64,000 bases of DNA. It comes from CAZOZZ01 sp965247425 (GTDB lineage: Bacteria > Acidobacteriota > Terriglobia > 20CM-2-55-15). How positions within the stretch are numbered: position 1 is the stretch's first letter; each line of letters starts with the position of its first letter. The notes beneath the pieces are model-generated. The model had not been told where the DNA came from. It searched no databases and saw only the letters and a list, made by a program, of their open reading frames with translations. Below are positions 17,356-26,583 of this stretch, piece by piece. Made by a program: the position numbers and the translations under genes. The stretch spans positions 5,208,001 through 5,272,000 of the forward strand of contig OZ252023.1 of the NCBI GenBank assembly GCA_965247425.1. The letters run 5' to 3'.

Positions 17356-17869
17356 GGGGAAGTGGCCAGTGGTCAGTGGTCAGTTGTGGGGCGTACATTG
17401 CGCTATAGAGTACACTGGGGGTGCCCTCCCGTTTTCTGAGAGAAAACCAGTGAAGGACCAGAAGCCGAAGAGTTATCGGGATCTGATCGTGTGGCGGAAA
17501 TCAGTACAACTCACGAAGCGAATTTATGAAATTACAGGAAAATTTCCGAGAGAAGAGCAGTTCGGATTGGTGACACAGTTGAGACGAGCGGCCGTCTCAG
17601 TTCCATCCAACATCGCGGAAGGTCAAGCGCGCAAGAAAACAGGCGAGTTCATCCGGTTTATTTCATATTCCGAGGGGTCGCTAGCGGAAATCGACACGCA
17701 ACTCGTTCTGAGCATCAATCTCGGTTTTTGCGACACCACACAAGTGCAGGACCTTTTCGAATCAATCGCAGAACTAAGACGGATGTTAAGCGGCCTACGC
17801 CAGAAACTGTCGGCTCGAGATTCGAAAACTGACCACTGACCACTGACCACTGGCCACTGACCACTTCCC
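17356..17869. repeat. Inverted TGGTCAG heptad repeats flanking a four-helix-bundle gene
   Basis: Left array 17356-17383 contains GGAAGTGGCCAGTGGTCAG followed by another TGGTCAG. The right array 17829-17869 is the inverted equivalent with five TGACCAC-type units and ends in CCACTTCCC. The pair brackets the 17450-17839 gene tightly, and the right array begins inside the last codons of that gene. The whole 514-base unit looks like a discrete cassette. Confidence 0.65.
17450..17839 (+). CDS. Four-helix bundle protein (23S rRNA intervening-sequence protein / Avd-like family)
   Basis: 129 residues from GTG 17450. Family hallmarks: SYRDLIVWRKSVQLTKRIYEIT at the start, FPREEQFGLVTQLRRAAVSVPSNIAEG in the middle, and a C-terminal helix ESIAELRRMLSGL. 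The fold is a small basic four-helix bundle first seen inside rRNA intervening sequences; related proteins are accessory factors of diversity-generating retroelements and bind nucleic acid. No reverse transcriptase or variable repeat is present here. A frame extending to 17354 reads through the heptad repeat (GKWPVVSGQL), so the shorter start is preferred. Confidence 0.85.
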   Translation: MKDQKPKSYRDLIVWRKSVQLTKRIYEITGKFPREEQFGLVTQLRRAAVSVPSNIAEGQARKKTGEFIRFISYSEGSLAEIDTQLVLSINLGFCDTTQVQDLFESIAELRRMLSGLRQKLSARDSKTDH

Positions 17870-17872
17870 GAC

Positions 17873-18919
17873 TTACCCCTCCCTAGCCCTATATCCTTTC
17901 TTGTGCCGCACCTTCAGCTTATCCAGCTTCCCGTCACCATTCACATCCATTCGCGGGACTTCGACTTTGATCTTGTGCAGCTTTCCGTCTTTCTTCTTGT
18001 TGGTCGGAATAAATGCCAGGCTGTACTGGTTCCGCATGTGGGCGGCGACCAGTTCGTAGATGCCTCTGTACTCGCCCGAGAACTTCGGGAAGAAATAGGC
18101 GCCGCCGCTTGCGTTGGCCAACGATCGCATGACGTTTTCCGCTTGCAGGTATGAGATGCTCGCCAGGCCGCCCATGCGGTCCGAATACATGGTCCGATAC
18201 AGTTGGCCCATGCCGACCGAATAGATCATCGTATCGGAGCCTTCCGCCAGCCTGAGAGCTTCGCCGTAGTTGTGTTTGCTGATCGTGTCGAATCCAGTGC
18301 TCAGGAGGAAAATGGCCTTCTTTCCGTCGATGTTTTCAAGGCGTTCCAGCGTGAAGTGCACGGCGTCATACAGGGCCGTTTCCCGGTAGGCGGGAAACCG
18401 TAACCGTCTCAGCCCACCGAAGAGTTCGTCCTTGCTCTGCGTGAAATCCGTCAGGATTTCCGGTCTGATGTCATACGCGACAATCGCCGCCCAGTCGTCG
18501 TCTCGCAGCGAATTGATGAAGCCGGCCGCGGGTTCCACCACATCGCTCGTGTAATAGCCAATCGTGTCCCCGAACTCGATTACGAGCGCGACGGTCATGG
18601 GCGTGTCAGTCGGACTGAAATTCGTGATTGTCTGTTCGACTTTGTCTTCCGTTATCGTGAAATGCTCTCTCTGGAGACCAGACACCGGGTTGTTGTGGTT
18701 GTCGGTCACAACGACGTCAAACTGGACAAGATCAACATCGATGGACAAGGCAAACTGGTCGTCGTCCTCGAGATCCCGGGGTTCGGGTTCTTCCTTTTCC
18801 GCAGCGAGCGGGGGCAGGGGAACGTTCTTTCCCACATTCTTCTTGGGGCCCTGGGCCAGAGTGAAGCCAACCGTGAACAGGACCACTACGACCATCGCCA
18901 TGAGTCGTCTAAGTTGCAT
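17873..18919 (-). CDS. VWFA-related (acidobacterial-type) secreted protein
   Basis: 348 residues with signal peptide (MQLRRLMAMVVVVLFTVGFTLAQ). After a proline/acid-rich linker, residues about 55-100 (IDVDLVQFDVVVTDNHNNPVSGL, then FTITEDKVEQTITNF) and 105-330 form the VWFA-related domain widespread in Acidobacteria. The metal-site motif is degraded (VIEFGDTIGYY instead of DxSxS), as is common in this subgroup. The C-terminus holds MDVNGDGKLDKLKV, an EF-hand-like calcium loop. Probably periplasmic or surface-bound and involved in protein interaction. Its promoter region faces the thiolase gene at 19148. Confidence 0.85.
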   Translation of the reverse strand: MQLRRLMAMVVVVLFTVGFTLAQGPKKNVGKNVPLPPLAAEKEEPEPRDLEDDDQFALSIDVDLVQFDVVVTDNHNNPVSGLQREHFTITEDKVEQTITNFSPTDTPMTVALVIEFGDTIGYYTSDVVEPAAGFINSLRDDDWAAIVAYDIRPEILTDFTQSKDELFGGLRRLRFPAYRETALYDAVHFTLERLENIDGKKAIFLLSTGFDTISKHNYGEALRLAEGSDTMIYSVGMGQLYRTMYSDRMGGLASISYLQAENVMRSLANASGGAYFFPKFSGEYRGIYELVAAHMRNQYSLAFIPTNKKKDGKLHKIKVEVPRMDVNGDGKLDKLKVRHKKGYRAREG

Positions 18920-19147
18920 TATCCATCTCCTCGGAAGTGGTCTAAACAGACTAACCGAGTCCGGTTGGGCCCTGCAAGCTCTGCCGAAAGCTTTTTTTCT
19001 TCCTCAGCAGGACCGTCGCAGGCCGATGTCCGAGACTTCCCCTTACCGTATTGGACGGTCGACGAATTGATTCGTTGAATCGAAATCGGAAATCTTCGAA
19101 CATGGGTAGAGACGATTGTTAACTTTTTCTATACATAGGTGGTTCAA

Positions 19148-20332
19148 ATGAAGTCCGTTTTCATTGCTTCGGCCAGACGTACACCGATCGGAAAATTCGG
19201 CGGCTCCTTCTCGAACTTGACCGCTGTGGACCTCGGTGTCGTTGCCGTCCAAGCGGCCCTCGATAGCGCGGGTGTGGATGCCGGCGAGGTGGACGAAGTG
19301 ATCATGGGGCAGGCCAGACAAGCGGGTAACGGGCCAAACCCCGGTCGCCAGGTGGGAATTCGATCGGGCGTGCCCGAGCGAAGCCCGGCTTACACCGTTA
19401 ACCAAGCCTGCGGGTCCGGATTGAAGTCGATCATCCTGGCGTATCAGGAAATCCTTCTGGGCCGCGCCAATGTTGTCGTCGCCGGTGGCATGGAGTCCAT
19501 GAGCCGGGTGCCTTACCTGGTGGAGGGGGCGCGCTGGGGATTGCGGCTGGGGCACCAACCGTTCGTCGATGGGATGTATCGAGATGGTTTCTTCTGTCCT
19601 CTGGCCGACATGCTGATGGGAGAGACGGCCGAGAAACTGGCCGAGATCCACGAGATCAGCCGAGAGGAACAGGACGAGTTCGCGGCGAGGAGTCAGAATC
19701 GGGCCGCCAAAGCGAGCAAAGACGGACGGTTTAGCGGCGAGATTGTTCCGGTCACGGTTCCGCAGCGGAAGGGTGAATCGGTCGTGATCGACGCCGACGA
19801 GCATATCCGTGTCGATGCTTCCCCCGAGGGGATGAAAAAGCTCCGGCCGGTGTTTTCAAAGGAAGGGACCGTCACCGCAGGAAATTCCTCGGGTATCACG
19901 GACGGCGCGGCCGCAACTGTGCTGATGTCTGAAGAAGAGATCCATCGGCGCAATCTGAAGCCGCTCGGTCGCATCGTCGACTATGCGGTCGCAGGTGTGG
20001 ATCCCGAGGTCATGGGAATCGGACCGGTGCCTGCGATCGAGAAACTACTGTCGACGACCGGGATGTCTATCGAGGACTTTGATCTGATCGAGCTGAACGA
20101 AGCCTTTGCCGCGCAGGTCCTGGCCTGTCTTCGGGAAGTTCCGATGGATCCGGATAGGCTTAATGTTAACGGAGGAGCGATCGCGCTCGGACACCCGATC
20201 GGCTGTACCGGAACCCGGATCACAACAACGGTGCTACACGAACTCAGGAATCGGAGCGGACGTTATGGCATGGTCACGCTTTGTATCAGTGGAGGTATGG
20301 GTATCGCGCTGGCCGTGGAAGCGATGAAGTAG
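19148..20332 (+). CDS. Thiolase (acetyl-CoA C-acetyltransferase)
   Basis: 394 residues. Catalyses Claisen condensation of two acetyl-CoA, or the reverse cleavage of acetoacetyl-CoA. The nucleophile C88 is in NQACGSGLKS, H349 in GGAIALGHPIGCTG, and the second catalytic cysteine C379 in TLCISGGMG. GAKWG-like loop variants (VEGARWGLRLG) and the length agree with the biosynthetic/degradative type II thiolases. ATG 19148 is preferred over 19139 because AGGTGG sits six bases before it and MKSVFIASARRTPIG is the family start. Alone on its strand; its 3' end is repeated downstream at 20452. Confidence 0.93.
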   Translation: MKSVFIASARRTPIGKFGGSFSNLTAVDLGVVAVQAALDSAGVDAGEVDEVIMGQARQAGNGPNPGRQVGIRSGVPERSPAYTVNQACGSGLKSIILAYQEILLGRANVVVAGGMESMSRVPYLVEGARWGLRLGHQPFVDGMYRDGFFCPLADMLMGETAEKLAEIHEISREEQDEFAARSQNRAAKASKDGRFSGEIVPVTVPQRKGESVVIDADEHIRVDASPEGMKKLRPVFSKEGTVTAGNSSGITDGAAATVLMSEEEIHRRNLKPLGRIVDYAVAGVDPEVMGIGPVPAIEKLLSTTGMSIEDFDLIELNEAFAAQVLACLREVPMDPDRLNVNGGAIALGHPIGCTGTRITTTVLHELRNRSGRYGMVTLCISGGMGIALAVEAMK

Positions 20333-20862
20333 GGAGCAACTTCGCAGGATTGGCGCAAAGATTTGCGTCCGATTCGGTCGCGACCGATTGAGCAGACCGG
20401 AGGAATAGCCCGGCAATTTCGAGGATCTGCGATTAAGGAGCGGCCGAAGATGCGCTCGGACACCCGATCGGCTGTACCGGAACCCGGATCACAACAACGG
20501 TGCTACACGAACTCAGGAATCGGAGCGGACGTTATGGCATGGTCACGCTTAGTATCAGTGGGGGCATGGGAATCGCGCTGGCCGTGGAAACCTTCTTGCT
20601 CTGGCTGTCAACGCGAAATATATGCGCTCGGAAATCAGCAAAATTCGCACTTCAACTTTCTTGACATCGGAGAGAAGAGGCGGCATAAAGGGCAGCGTGG
20701 GGAGCGGCGACATTCGATTCCACGGCCCTGCCGTGGGAACCGATTACCAGGTTTCGTAGTTTGACGCCATCCCAGTCGCCGCTCACCCACCCAACTTCTC
20801 ACCTCCCGCAAAAAAGCGATAGAAGCACTGCGGCACGAATAGAACGGGTTGAATTCCGGTAT
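20333..20862. other. Gene-free stretch with palindromes and a thiolase tail copy
   Basis: Just after the thiolase stop are two neighbouring perfect palindromes: CGCAAA-GA-TTTGCG (20354-20367) and TCGGTCGCGACCGA (20374-20387), which could form back-to-back hairpins. The thiolase 3' copy follows at 20452-20589. A CCACGG/CCGTGG hairpin lies near 20720-20736. The remainder has no open frame that resembles a protein, and no RNA gene was recognised. Confidence 0.6.
20452..20589 (+). pseudogene. Duplicated 3' fragment of the thiolase gene
   Basis: 138 bases repeat 20183-20320 at an offset of 269 with four mismatches, all in the last 40 bases. The copy begins exactly at the GCGCTCGGACACCCGATCGG segment encoding ALGHPIG. 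One change turns the TGT codon of the catalytic cysteine into AGT (Ser). It lacks a start and most of the protein, so it is a non-functional remnant. Confidence 0.85.
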
Positions 20863-23499
20863 TCAATCGTGCCGTAGCGCAACCGTGGGATCGACCCTGG
20901 TGGCCCGTCGGGCGGGGAAGTAGGAAGCGGCCAGTGCGATTGTCAGCAGCAGGCTCGAAAGGATGACGAATACGGCCGGGTCGGTCGGTTCAACTTCGAA
21001 CAGTAGCGATTCCAGCGAGCGGGTCAGCCAAAGAGACGCCACCAGGCCTGCGACGACGCCCACGCCGGCCAGAGCCACGCCCTGGCGCATCACCATACCG
21101 AAGATGCTGTTCCGGCCCGCCCCCAACGCCACCCGTACACCGATCTCTCGAGTTCGCTGGCCCACCGCATACGAAATCAGACCGTAAACGCCAACCGCGG
21201 CCATGGCTAAAGCCACGGTCGCGAAACCGGTCAGGAGCCACATCGTAAAGCGGTGCCGGGCGAGCGCCTCTCGGACAAGGTCGCCCAGGGGCACGACTCC
21301 ATAGACGGGTTGGTCCTTGTCAATCGCTCGAACTTGCTGTCGCACGGAAGCGGTCAGGCTTGCGGGATCGATCGTGGATCGGATCAGGAGGTCGACCGCC
21401 GATGCGGGATTCTGAGCGAAGGGAATGTAGGCCTGCATTGTCGGTGCCTGGTTCAGGCCGTAGTGACGGACGTCGCCGACCACACCGACGATCGAGCGCC
21501 ACGGACCGCTCGCTCCGCCCAGCTTGATTCGCTTTCCCATTGGGTCCGCCTCGCCCCAGACGCGACGTGCCAGTGTTTCGCCGACCAGGACGACCAGCGG
21601 CGCCCCTCCCCGATCTTCGGCCGTGAACAAGCGTCCCCGGATCAACGGGATTCCGATCGCATCGAAGTAGCCAGGGCTGACGTGATACCGATTGGGATAT
21701 GGAGCGTCCGCCGGGTTGTCGAGCGGCTTCTCCTCGATGCGTAGCGCTGCGCTATCGGAGTTCCCACCGAGCGGAATCAGGTTGGCTAATCCAACAGCTT
21801 CCACACCGGGTAGATTCCTTAGGCTTTCCTCCAACTGCTCAAAGGCTCGAAGACGATCCGCGTCTTCCCCGTAGGCGGGGCCCGACATCAGGACATTGGC
21901 CTTCAGGACCCCGGCGGTGTCGATTCCCGGATCGACGTTCAGCAATCTCACAAGGCTTTTGGTCATCAGACCGGCGCCGATCAGTAGCACCAGTGCCAGA
22001 GCGACTCCCGAGACAACCAGGACTTGCCGAATCCGTTGCCCTGCGGGTCCGAGCGAGTGACGGCCTCCGGCCTTGAGCGAGTCGTGCGGCTCGTGTTTCA
22101 GCAAAAACACTGCGGGAACCAGACCGAAGATCATGCCGCAAGTTAATGAGACGCCCAACGTAAACGCCAGAACAGTACCGTTGATTCCCGCGTCTTCGAG
22201 ACGAAGCGTATCCGAGGGATTGAGCGAAACCAGAAGGTCGGTACGCGCCAGGGCCAGTAAGGTTCCGGCCCCGGCACCCATCAACGCCAGAATCAGGCCT
22301 TCCGTCAAGAGTTGGCGGACGATCCGTCGCCTTCCCGCTCCGAGTGCGACTCTGGTTGCCATCTCGCGTTCGCGCCGCCCGGCCCGGGCCAGGAGGAGGT
22401 TCCCGACATTGGCGCATGCAACCAGAAAGACGAACCCTACCGCTCCGAAGAGGATCCAGAGAGTGCCCCTGGAGCCCCGCACAAATTCTTCGTATAGCGG
22501 GATCACGAACGACCCACCGGAGGAATACGAATCCGGGAAATCGTTCCCCAGCGTCCGGGTGATGGTTTCTATGTCGGCTTGGGCTTCGGCCAGCGTCCGG
22601 CCCGTCTTCACCCGACCGATCGCCCGAATGTGGCGGCATCCCCTGCACGCAGCCGAATCGCCGAGATCGTAGGCGAGGGGTGCCCACAGTTCCGCCTGGC
22701 TCCCGTAGGCTTGCTCGGAAACCAGGGACAGGAAGTTCCCGGGCATCACGCCGACCACGGTATGGGGTGCTCCATTCAGAGTGATGGCCTTGCCGAGCAT
22801 ATCCGGGGTGCCGCCGAACCGCCGTTGCCAGAGCCCGTAACTCAGGACTACCGTCGCGTCGCCGTCGCCCCGGTCTTCTTCGGGGAGAAAACTTCGGCCG
22901 ATGGCGGGCGAAACTCCCACAACACGGAAGAAAGATTCTGAGACCCGCAAACCGGTCAGCCGTTCCGCTCCGGCCTCTCCGGTCAGTGTCGGTCCCCAGC
23001 TACGTAACGCGGAGATGTGTTCGAACGTCTGACTCTGTTTCCAGTCCGTATACGTGGTAAAGGACGTGTTGGTCGGCTGCCCGTTCCTGCTCATCTCCCG
23101 GAGAGCGACCAGGCTGTCCGGATCGGGAAAGGGCAGCGGAGCCAGCAGGACGGAGTTGATAACACTGAATACGGCCGTGTTGGCGCCGATTGCCAGAGCG
23201 AGCGTCAGGACCGTGGCGAGGGTGAACCCCGGGCTTCTTCCAATAGTTCGTACCGCATAATTCACGTCCTGCCAGAGCATTTCCAGGGATCCAAGTCCCC
23301 AGGTGTCCCGCGTTCTCTCCCGGATCGAAACAGAGTTTCCGAAAGCGCGTGCCGCGGTGCGCCGGGCTTGGTCGGGCGGCATGCCCGATTCGATGTGTTG
23401 CCGCGTCCGCATCTCGATGTGGAACTGCACCTCGTCATCGAGATCCTGTTCCATCCGGTTCCGGTGGAGGAGTGAGTGAAGTTTTTTCTTCAGGGACAT
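20863..23499 (-). CDS. ADOP-family ABC transporter permease (MacB/FtsX-like)
   Basis: 878 residues from ATG 23499, where TAGGAAG precedes the start (MSLKKKLHSLLHRNR). An N-terminal cytosolic helical segment (MEQDLDDEVQFHIEMRTRQHIESGM) typical of acidobacterial duplicated orphan permeases is followed by two MacB_PCD/FtsX repeats, each a transmembrane helix, a periplasmic domain (GANTAVFSVINSVLLAPLPF; LPGVEAVGLANLIPLGG) and three helices. FtsX signature regions appear at RAGRREREMATRVALGAGR and QRTREIGVRVALGAGR. No ATPase gene is adjacent, normal for this family. Its role, probably mechanotransmission or export, is unproven. Its upstream partner padR was split by an IS, so regulation is likely disturbed. 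A longer frame to 23826 reads antisense through padR and is rejected. Confidence 0.9.
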   Translation of the reverse strand: MSLKKKLHSLLHRNRMEQDLDDEVQFHIEMRTRQHIESGMPPDQARRTAARAFGNSVSIRERTRDTWGLGSLEMLWQDVNYAVRTIGRSPGFTLATVLTLALAIGANTAVFSVINSVLLAPLPFPDPDSLVALREMSRNGQPTNTSFTTYTDWKQSQTFEHISALRSWGPTLTGEAGAERLTGLRVSESFFRVVGVSPAIGRSFLPEEDRGDGDATVVLSYGLWQRRFGGTPDMLGKAITLNGAPHTVVGVMPGNFLSLVSEQAYGSQAELWAPLAYDLGDSAACRGCRHIRAIGRVKTGRTLAEAQADIETITRTLGNDFPDSYSSGGSFVIPLYEEFVRGSRGTLWILFGAVGFVFLVACANVGNLLLARAGRREREMATRVALGAGRRRIVRQLLTEGLILALMGAGAGTLLALARTDLLVSLNPSDTLRLEDAGINGTVLAFTLGVSLTCGMIFGLVPAVFLLKHEPHDSLKAGGRHSLGPAGQRIRQVLVVSGVALALVLLIGAGLMTKSLVRLLNVDPGIDTAGVLKANVLMSGPAYGEDADRLRAFEQLEESLRNLPGVEAVGLANLIPLGGNSDSAALRIEEKPLDNPADAPYPNRYHVSPGYFDAIGIPLIRGRLFTAEDRGGAPLVVLVGETLARRVWGEADPMGKRIKLGGASGPWRSIVGVVGDVRHYGLNQAPTMQAYIPFAQNPASAVDLLIRSTIDPASLTASVRQQVRAIDKDQPVYGVVPLGDLVREALARHRFTMWLLTGFATVALAMAAVGVYGLISYAVGQRTREIGVRVALGAGRNSIFGMVMRQGVALAGVGVVAGLVASLWLTRSLESLLFEVEPTDPAVFVILSSLLLTIALAASYFPARRATRVDPTVALRHD

Positions 23500-23819
23500 A
23501 GACGTTCTTCCTATCAGGCAAATTTCAGAAACTGTCCGACAGCGTTCGTGATGCGCTGCCATTTTTGCTCTTCCTTTTCGAGTTGGTCGCGGCCTGCCCG
23601 GGTCAGCTTGTAATGCTTGGCCCGGCGATTCGATTCCGACAGCTTCCACTCGGCATCGATCCATCCCGCCTGTTCCATGCGATGGAGTGCGGGATACAGG
23701 GAGCCTTCTTCCACGCGAAGGGCTCCGTCGGAAACCTGCTGGATGTGCAGCACAATGCCGTAGCCATGCCGCGGTCCCCGGGTGAGTGTCCGCAGGACAA
23801 GCAGGTCGAGAGTTCCTAG

Positions 23820-25557
23820 CCCGCATAAATCACCGAAAGGACCAGAAAAGGCCGCCCTGTTTGGCATAAATCGTTTGTCGAGAACGGTTCAGAAACCAAA
23901 CGGAGGCGGCCCTTATGAGTACAGAGTGTAAACAAACCACGTTCGAATTTCACGGACTTCTTCAACGAAAAATGAAGGCGCGTTTCGACGGCGGCAAGAT
24001 CACGTCTGACGCTGGAGTTCTGCTGCTGCGTGAAGTCGAAAAGCGGACCGGTTTGATCGATGGATTGGCGGGGTGTTTTAGCGATCATCGCGACCAACGG
24101 TTGATCGAACACACCGTGAAGGAGCTGTTGGGACAGCGGGTCTACGGGCTGTGCCTGGGATATGAAGACCTGAACGATCACGATCAGTTACGGACCGACC
24201 CGATGCTTGCGTTGGCGGTGGACAAAGCGGATCCGCTGGGAACGAATCGACGACAGGCCGGCGACTGGGGAAAGGCGTTGGCGGGCAAGAGCACGCTAAA
24301 CCGATTGGAGTTGACCGGCGCCGAAGTCGGCGACCAGGAGCGGTACAAGAAGATCGCTATGGATGGGGACAAGATCGATCGTTGGATGGTCGATGCGTTT
24401 GTGGCAGCCCATGACAACACGGCGCCCGAAGAGATCGTTCTGGATCTGGACGCGACCGATGATCCGATCCATGGTCAACAGGAAGGCCGGTTCTTTCACG
24501 GCTACTACCGCAACTACTGCTATCTGCCCTTGTACATCTTCTGTGGAGAGCATCTGTTGTGCGCTCGGCTGCGCCCGTCCAATATCGATGGGGCGGCAGG
24601 ATCAGTCGATGAATTGGAACGTATCGTCGGCCAGATCCGTCAGAGCTGGCCGGACGTGTCGATCATCATTCGGGCCGATTCCGGATTCTGCCGGGATGCA
24701 TTACTGGACTGGTGTGAAACCCACCAGGTCGATTATGTGATGGGGTTGGCCAAGAACGACCGCCTCAAGCGAGAGATCGCTGACCAGATGATTCAGGCTG
24801 AAGCGGAGTTTCAGACCACTGGGAAATCGGCACGAGTGTTTAAGGATTTCCTGTACCGGACTCGAAAGAGCTGGAGCCGCACTCGTCGCGTTGTTGGCAA
24901 AGCCGAGTTCCTGGCCAAGGGCGCCAATCCCCGATTCGTGGTGACCTCACTGCCACCGGAACGACTCGGAGCCCAAGCGCTCTACGAAGATTTCTATTGC
25001 GCACGCGGCGACATGGAGAACCGGATCAAAGAACAGCAACTGGATCTATTTGCCGACCGCACCAGTGCGGGAACCATGCGCGCCAATCAGCTCCGACTGT
25101 ATCTGTCCTCAGCCGCCTACATGCTTATGCAGGCGTTGCGTCGTCTCGGTCTCAAAGATACCGCGATGGCCCATGCCCAATGCGGAACCATCCGTCTGAA
25201 GCTTCTTAAGATCGGTGCGCGTATCCGCCTCACGGTCCGCAACGTCTGGATCTCGATGTCGGAGGCCTATCCCTATGCCGACGTCTTTGCTCTCATAGTG
25301 AGAAACCTGCAATCAATTCCGCTTCGTTGCTGACGACACCGAACCTTCAGATCCGAAAAACAGCGCCTCTCATCTGCCTCCCGGCGAGGCCTGCCTGCAC
25401 TCGCCCATTCATGCCGATCTCCCGCCAAATGTCGCCGTGTCACAGGCTCAAAATCCGCCAATGTCCACGGCTCGCTCACTCTCAGCTCCAAGTCTCGCCG
25501 CAAATCGCTTCTCGTATCCGAACACCGATCGATTCTCCGATTGGTGATCCATCCGGG
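23820..25557 (+). mobile_element. IS1380-family insertion sequence, copy A (1738 bp)
   Basis: Ends are imperfect inverted repeats CCCGCATAAATCACC (left) and CCCGGATGGATCACC (right, complement), 12 of 15 matching. The 4-bp target CTAG is duplicated at 23816-23819 and 25558-25561. One transposase fills the element. The 3' flank inside the IS (25334-25557) is non-coding. The same 1738-bp sequence recurs at 27044 and 38046. Confidence 0.95.
23915..25333 (+). CDS. IS1380-family DDE transposase (copy A)
   Basis: 472 residues, the usual size. Acidic residues of the RNase-H-like core are in VLDLDATDDPIHG (near 180), IIRADSGFCRDALLDWCE (near 250), and the later MENRIKEQQLDLFADRTS glutamate near residue 370. 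It cuts and joins the element's terminal repeats. GGAGGCGGCCCTT precedes the start. Identical to copy B at protein level, and one residue (V versus I in HQVDY) from copy C. Confidence 0.95.
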   Translation: MSTECKQTTFEFHGLLQRKMKARFDGGKITSDAGVLLLREVEKRTGLIDGLAGCFSDHRDQRLIEHTVKELLGQRVYGLCLGYEDLNDHDQLRTDPMLALAVDKADPLGTNRRQAGDWGKALAGKSTLNRLELTGAEVGDQERYKKIAMDGDKIDRWMVDAFVAAHDNTAPEEIVLDLDATDDPIHGQQEGRFFHGYYRNYCYLPLYIFCGEHLLCARLRPSNIDGAAGSVDELERIVGQIRQSWPDVSIIIRADSGFCRDALLDWCETHQVDYVMGLAKNDRLKREIADQMIQAEAEFQTTGKSARVFKDFLYRTRKSWSRTRRVVGKAEFLAKGANPRFVVTSLPPERLGAQALYEDFYCARGDMENRIKEQQLDLFADRTSAGTMRANQLRLYLSSAAYMLMQALRRLGLKDTAMAHAQCGTIRLKLLKIGARIRLTVRNVWISMSEAYPYADVFALIVRNLQSIPLRC

Positions 25558-25592
25558 CTAGCAATCCGTCTTTGTTTGTTGCCATATTGAGA

Positions 25593-25625
25593 TACCTAGT
25601 CATCTAGGACTGAGTTGTCTAGGTA
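25593..25625 (-). promoter_or_regulatory. Probable padR operator/promoter (TACCTAG inverted repeat)
   Basis: Arms TACCTAG (25593-25599) and CTAGGTA (25619-25625) flank a third half-site CTAGG at 25604-25608, ending eight bases before the reconstructed padR start at 25585. PadR proteins commonly bind such dyads over their own promoter. The site is now separated from most of padR and the ADOP gene by IS copy A. Confidence 0.55.
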
Positions 25626-25791
25626 TACTACGGATCGAGGCCTGCGCTGTCAACACTTCGATGAAATGGCTTTGGATCCTGGCTGTTGACATCATTGGCC
25701 GCCAGGGGCTTGGCGGTTCCGGCCATGTGGGTGGTTCGGATGATCCGATGAAGGTGTTTCGGACGGATTGAGGTTGCCTGCGCCGGGTGGC

Positions 25792-26354
25792 TCAGTAGGA
25801 GTATTCCGGCGCCCAATTCCCGCGCTCGTTTCCGAGCAGATCGAAGGAGTGCCAGACCGGACAGAACTGATCTCCCGGACCGAAAGGTGCGTGTCCGGTG
25901 CAGACGATATCTTCGTTTTCGTTTCGGTGGAATACGCTGCCCCCTGGCATGGGACCTCCTTGTTCGGTCTGGTAACCCATGTCGCTCGCAAACTCGGTCA
26001 CTTGTGCGCTGACCATTCGAAAGGGCCACCCCCGGGGGACGCGGCAACGTCTCGATGGACATCGTGGCTGTCGAGAGAGGAAACGACGAAGGCCGTACCG
26101 CTGCGCAGATGATCGTGGAGCCGAATGAACCCGTCCGGCCAGAGCGTGCAATAGCGGCACGCCTCACCCATGTTGTGGATGACGATTAGATCGTCCTGCT
26201 GCCCGAACAGGGACGAGAGTGAGACCGGTCCGTCGGGCGTCTGGAACTCGTGGTCCGACACCGATTCCGGTTCCACCGCACGACGAGCCTCAGCAAGCTC
26301 CTGGCCGAGCTCGAAGTAGCGCTTTTCCAGCTTGATCAATGCTTCACTATTCAT
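25792..26354 (-). pseudogene. DUF899-family thioredoxin-like protein, frameshifted
   Basis: From ATG 26354 the frame gives MNSEALIKLEKRYFELGQEL, then DDLIVIHNMGEACRYCTLWPDGF, the thioredoxin-like CxxC motif of the DUF899 family. After about 107 residues the match moves to another frame (RGWPFRMVSAQVTEFASDMGYQ) and runs to 25792 (WHSFDLLGNERGNWAPEYSY). The break falls at CCCCCGGGGG (26029-26038). Restored length is about 187 residues. The role of the family is unknown; a redox function is inferred from the fold. A sequencing indel in that run would make the gene intact. Confidence 0.75.
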
Positions 26355-26583
26355 GGTCGTCCGTTGCACAAAGGAACTCGGGAGCAGAGCCATGAACCTC
26401 TAACTAAAATGCATCGCGCAATTCGAGAATTGAGGGCTCTGCCCCTAGACGAACTTCACCGGTCCTCGCACGGCAAGCGCAAGTCCGCCTGAAGCAAATT
26501 GTCTGGCTCCGCAGTGTTTTCAGCACACGCCGAACGCCGCTACATGAATTCCCTCTCAGGTCCCGAACCCGGCCGAACCTGGC

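Larger units (their letters stand above)
23514..25585 (-). pseudogene. PadR-family regulator split by IS1380-type insertion
   Basis: The winged-helix PadR sequence LGTLDLLVLRTLTRGPRHGYGIVLHIQQ through EEGSLYPALHRMEQAGWIDAEW lies at 23514-23819. Its first ten codons (ATG at 25585, MATNKDGLLG) lie on the far side of the IS element. Removing the element and one CTAG copy joins 25585-25558 to 23815-23514 as one 330-base frame, 109 residues and stop, exactly normal for PadR. It would have repressed itself and the ADOP permease 14 bases downstream. A hybrid frame from 23867 uses IS-encoded residues (MPNRAAFSGPF) as a substitute N-terminus and might yield a partly working protein; this cannot be told from sequence. 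Confidence 0.92.

Noticed and set aside
17354..17839. Diversity-generating retroelement around the four-helix-bundle gene
   Set aside because: No reverse transcriptase, template repeat or variable repeat in the neighbourhood.
20863..23826. ADOP permease start at 23826
   Set aside because: The extra 109 residues run antisense-like through padR; ATG 23499 has a ribosome site and the family N-terminus.
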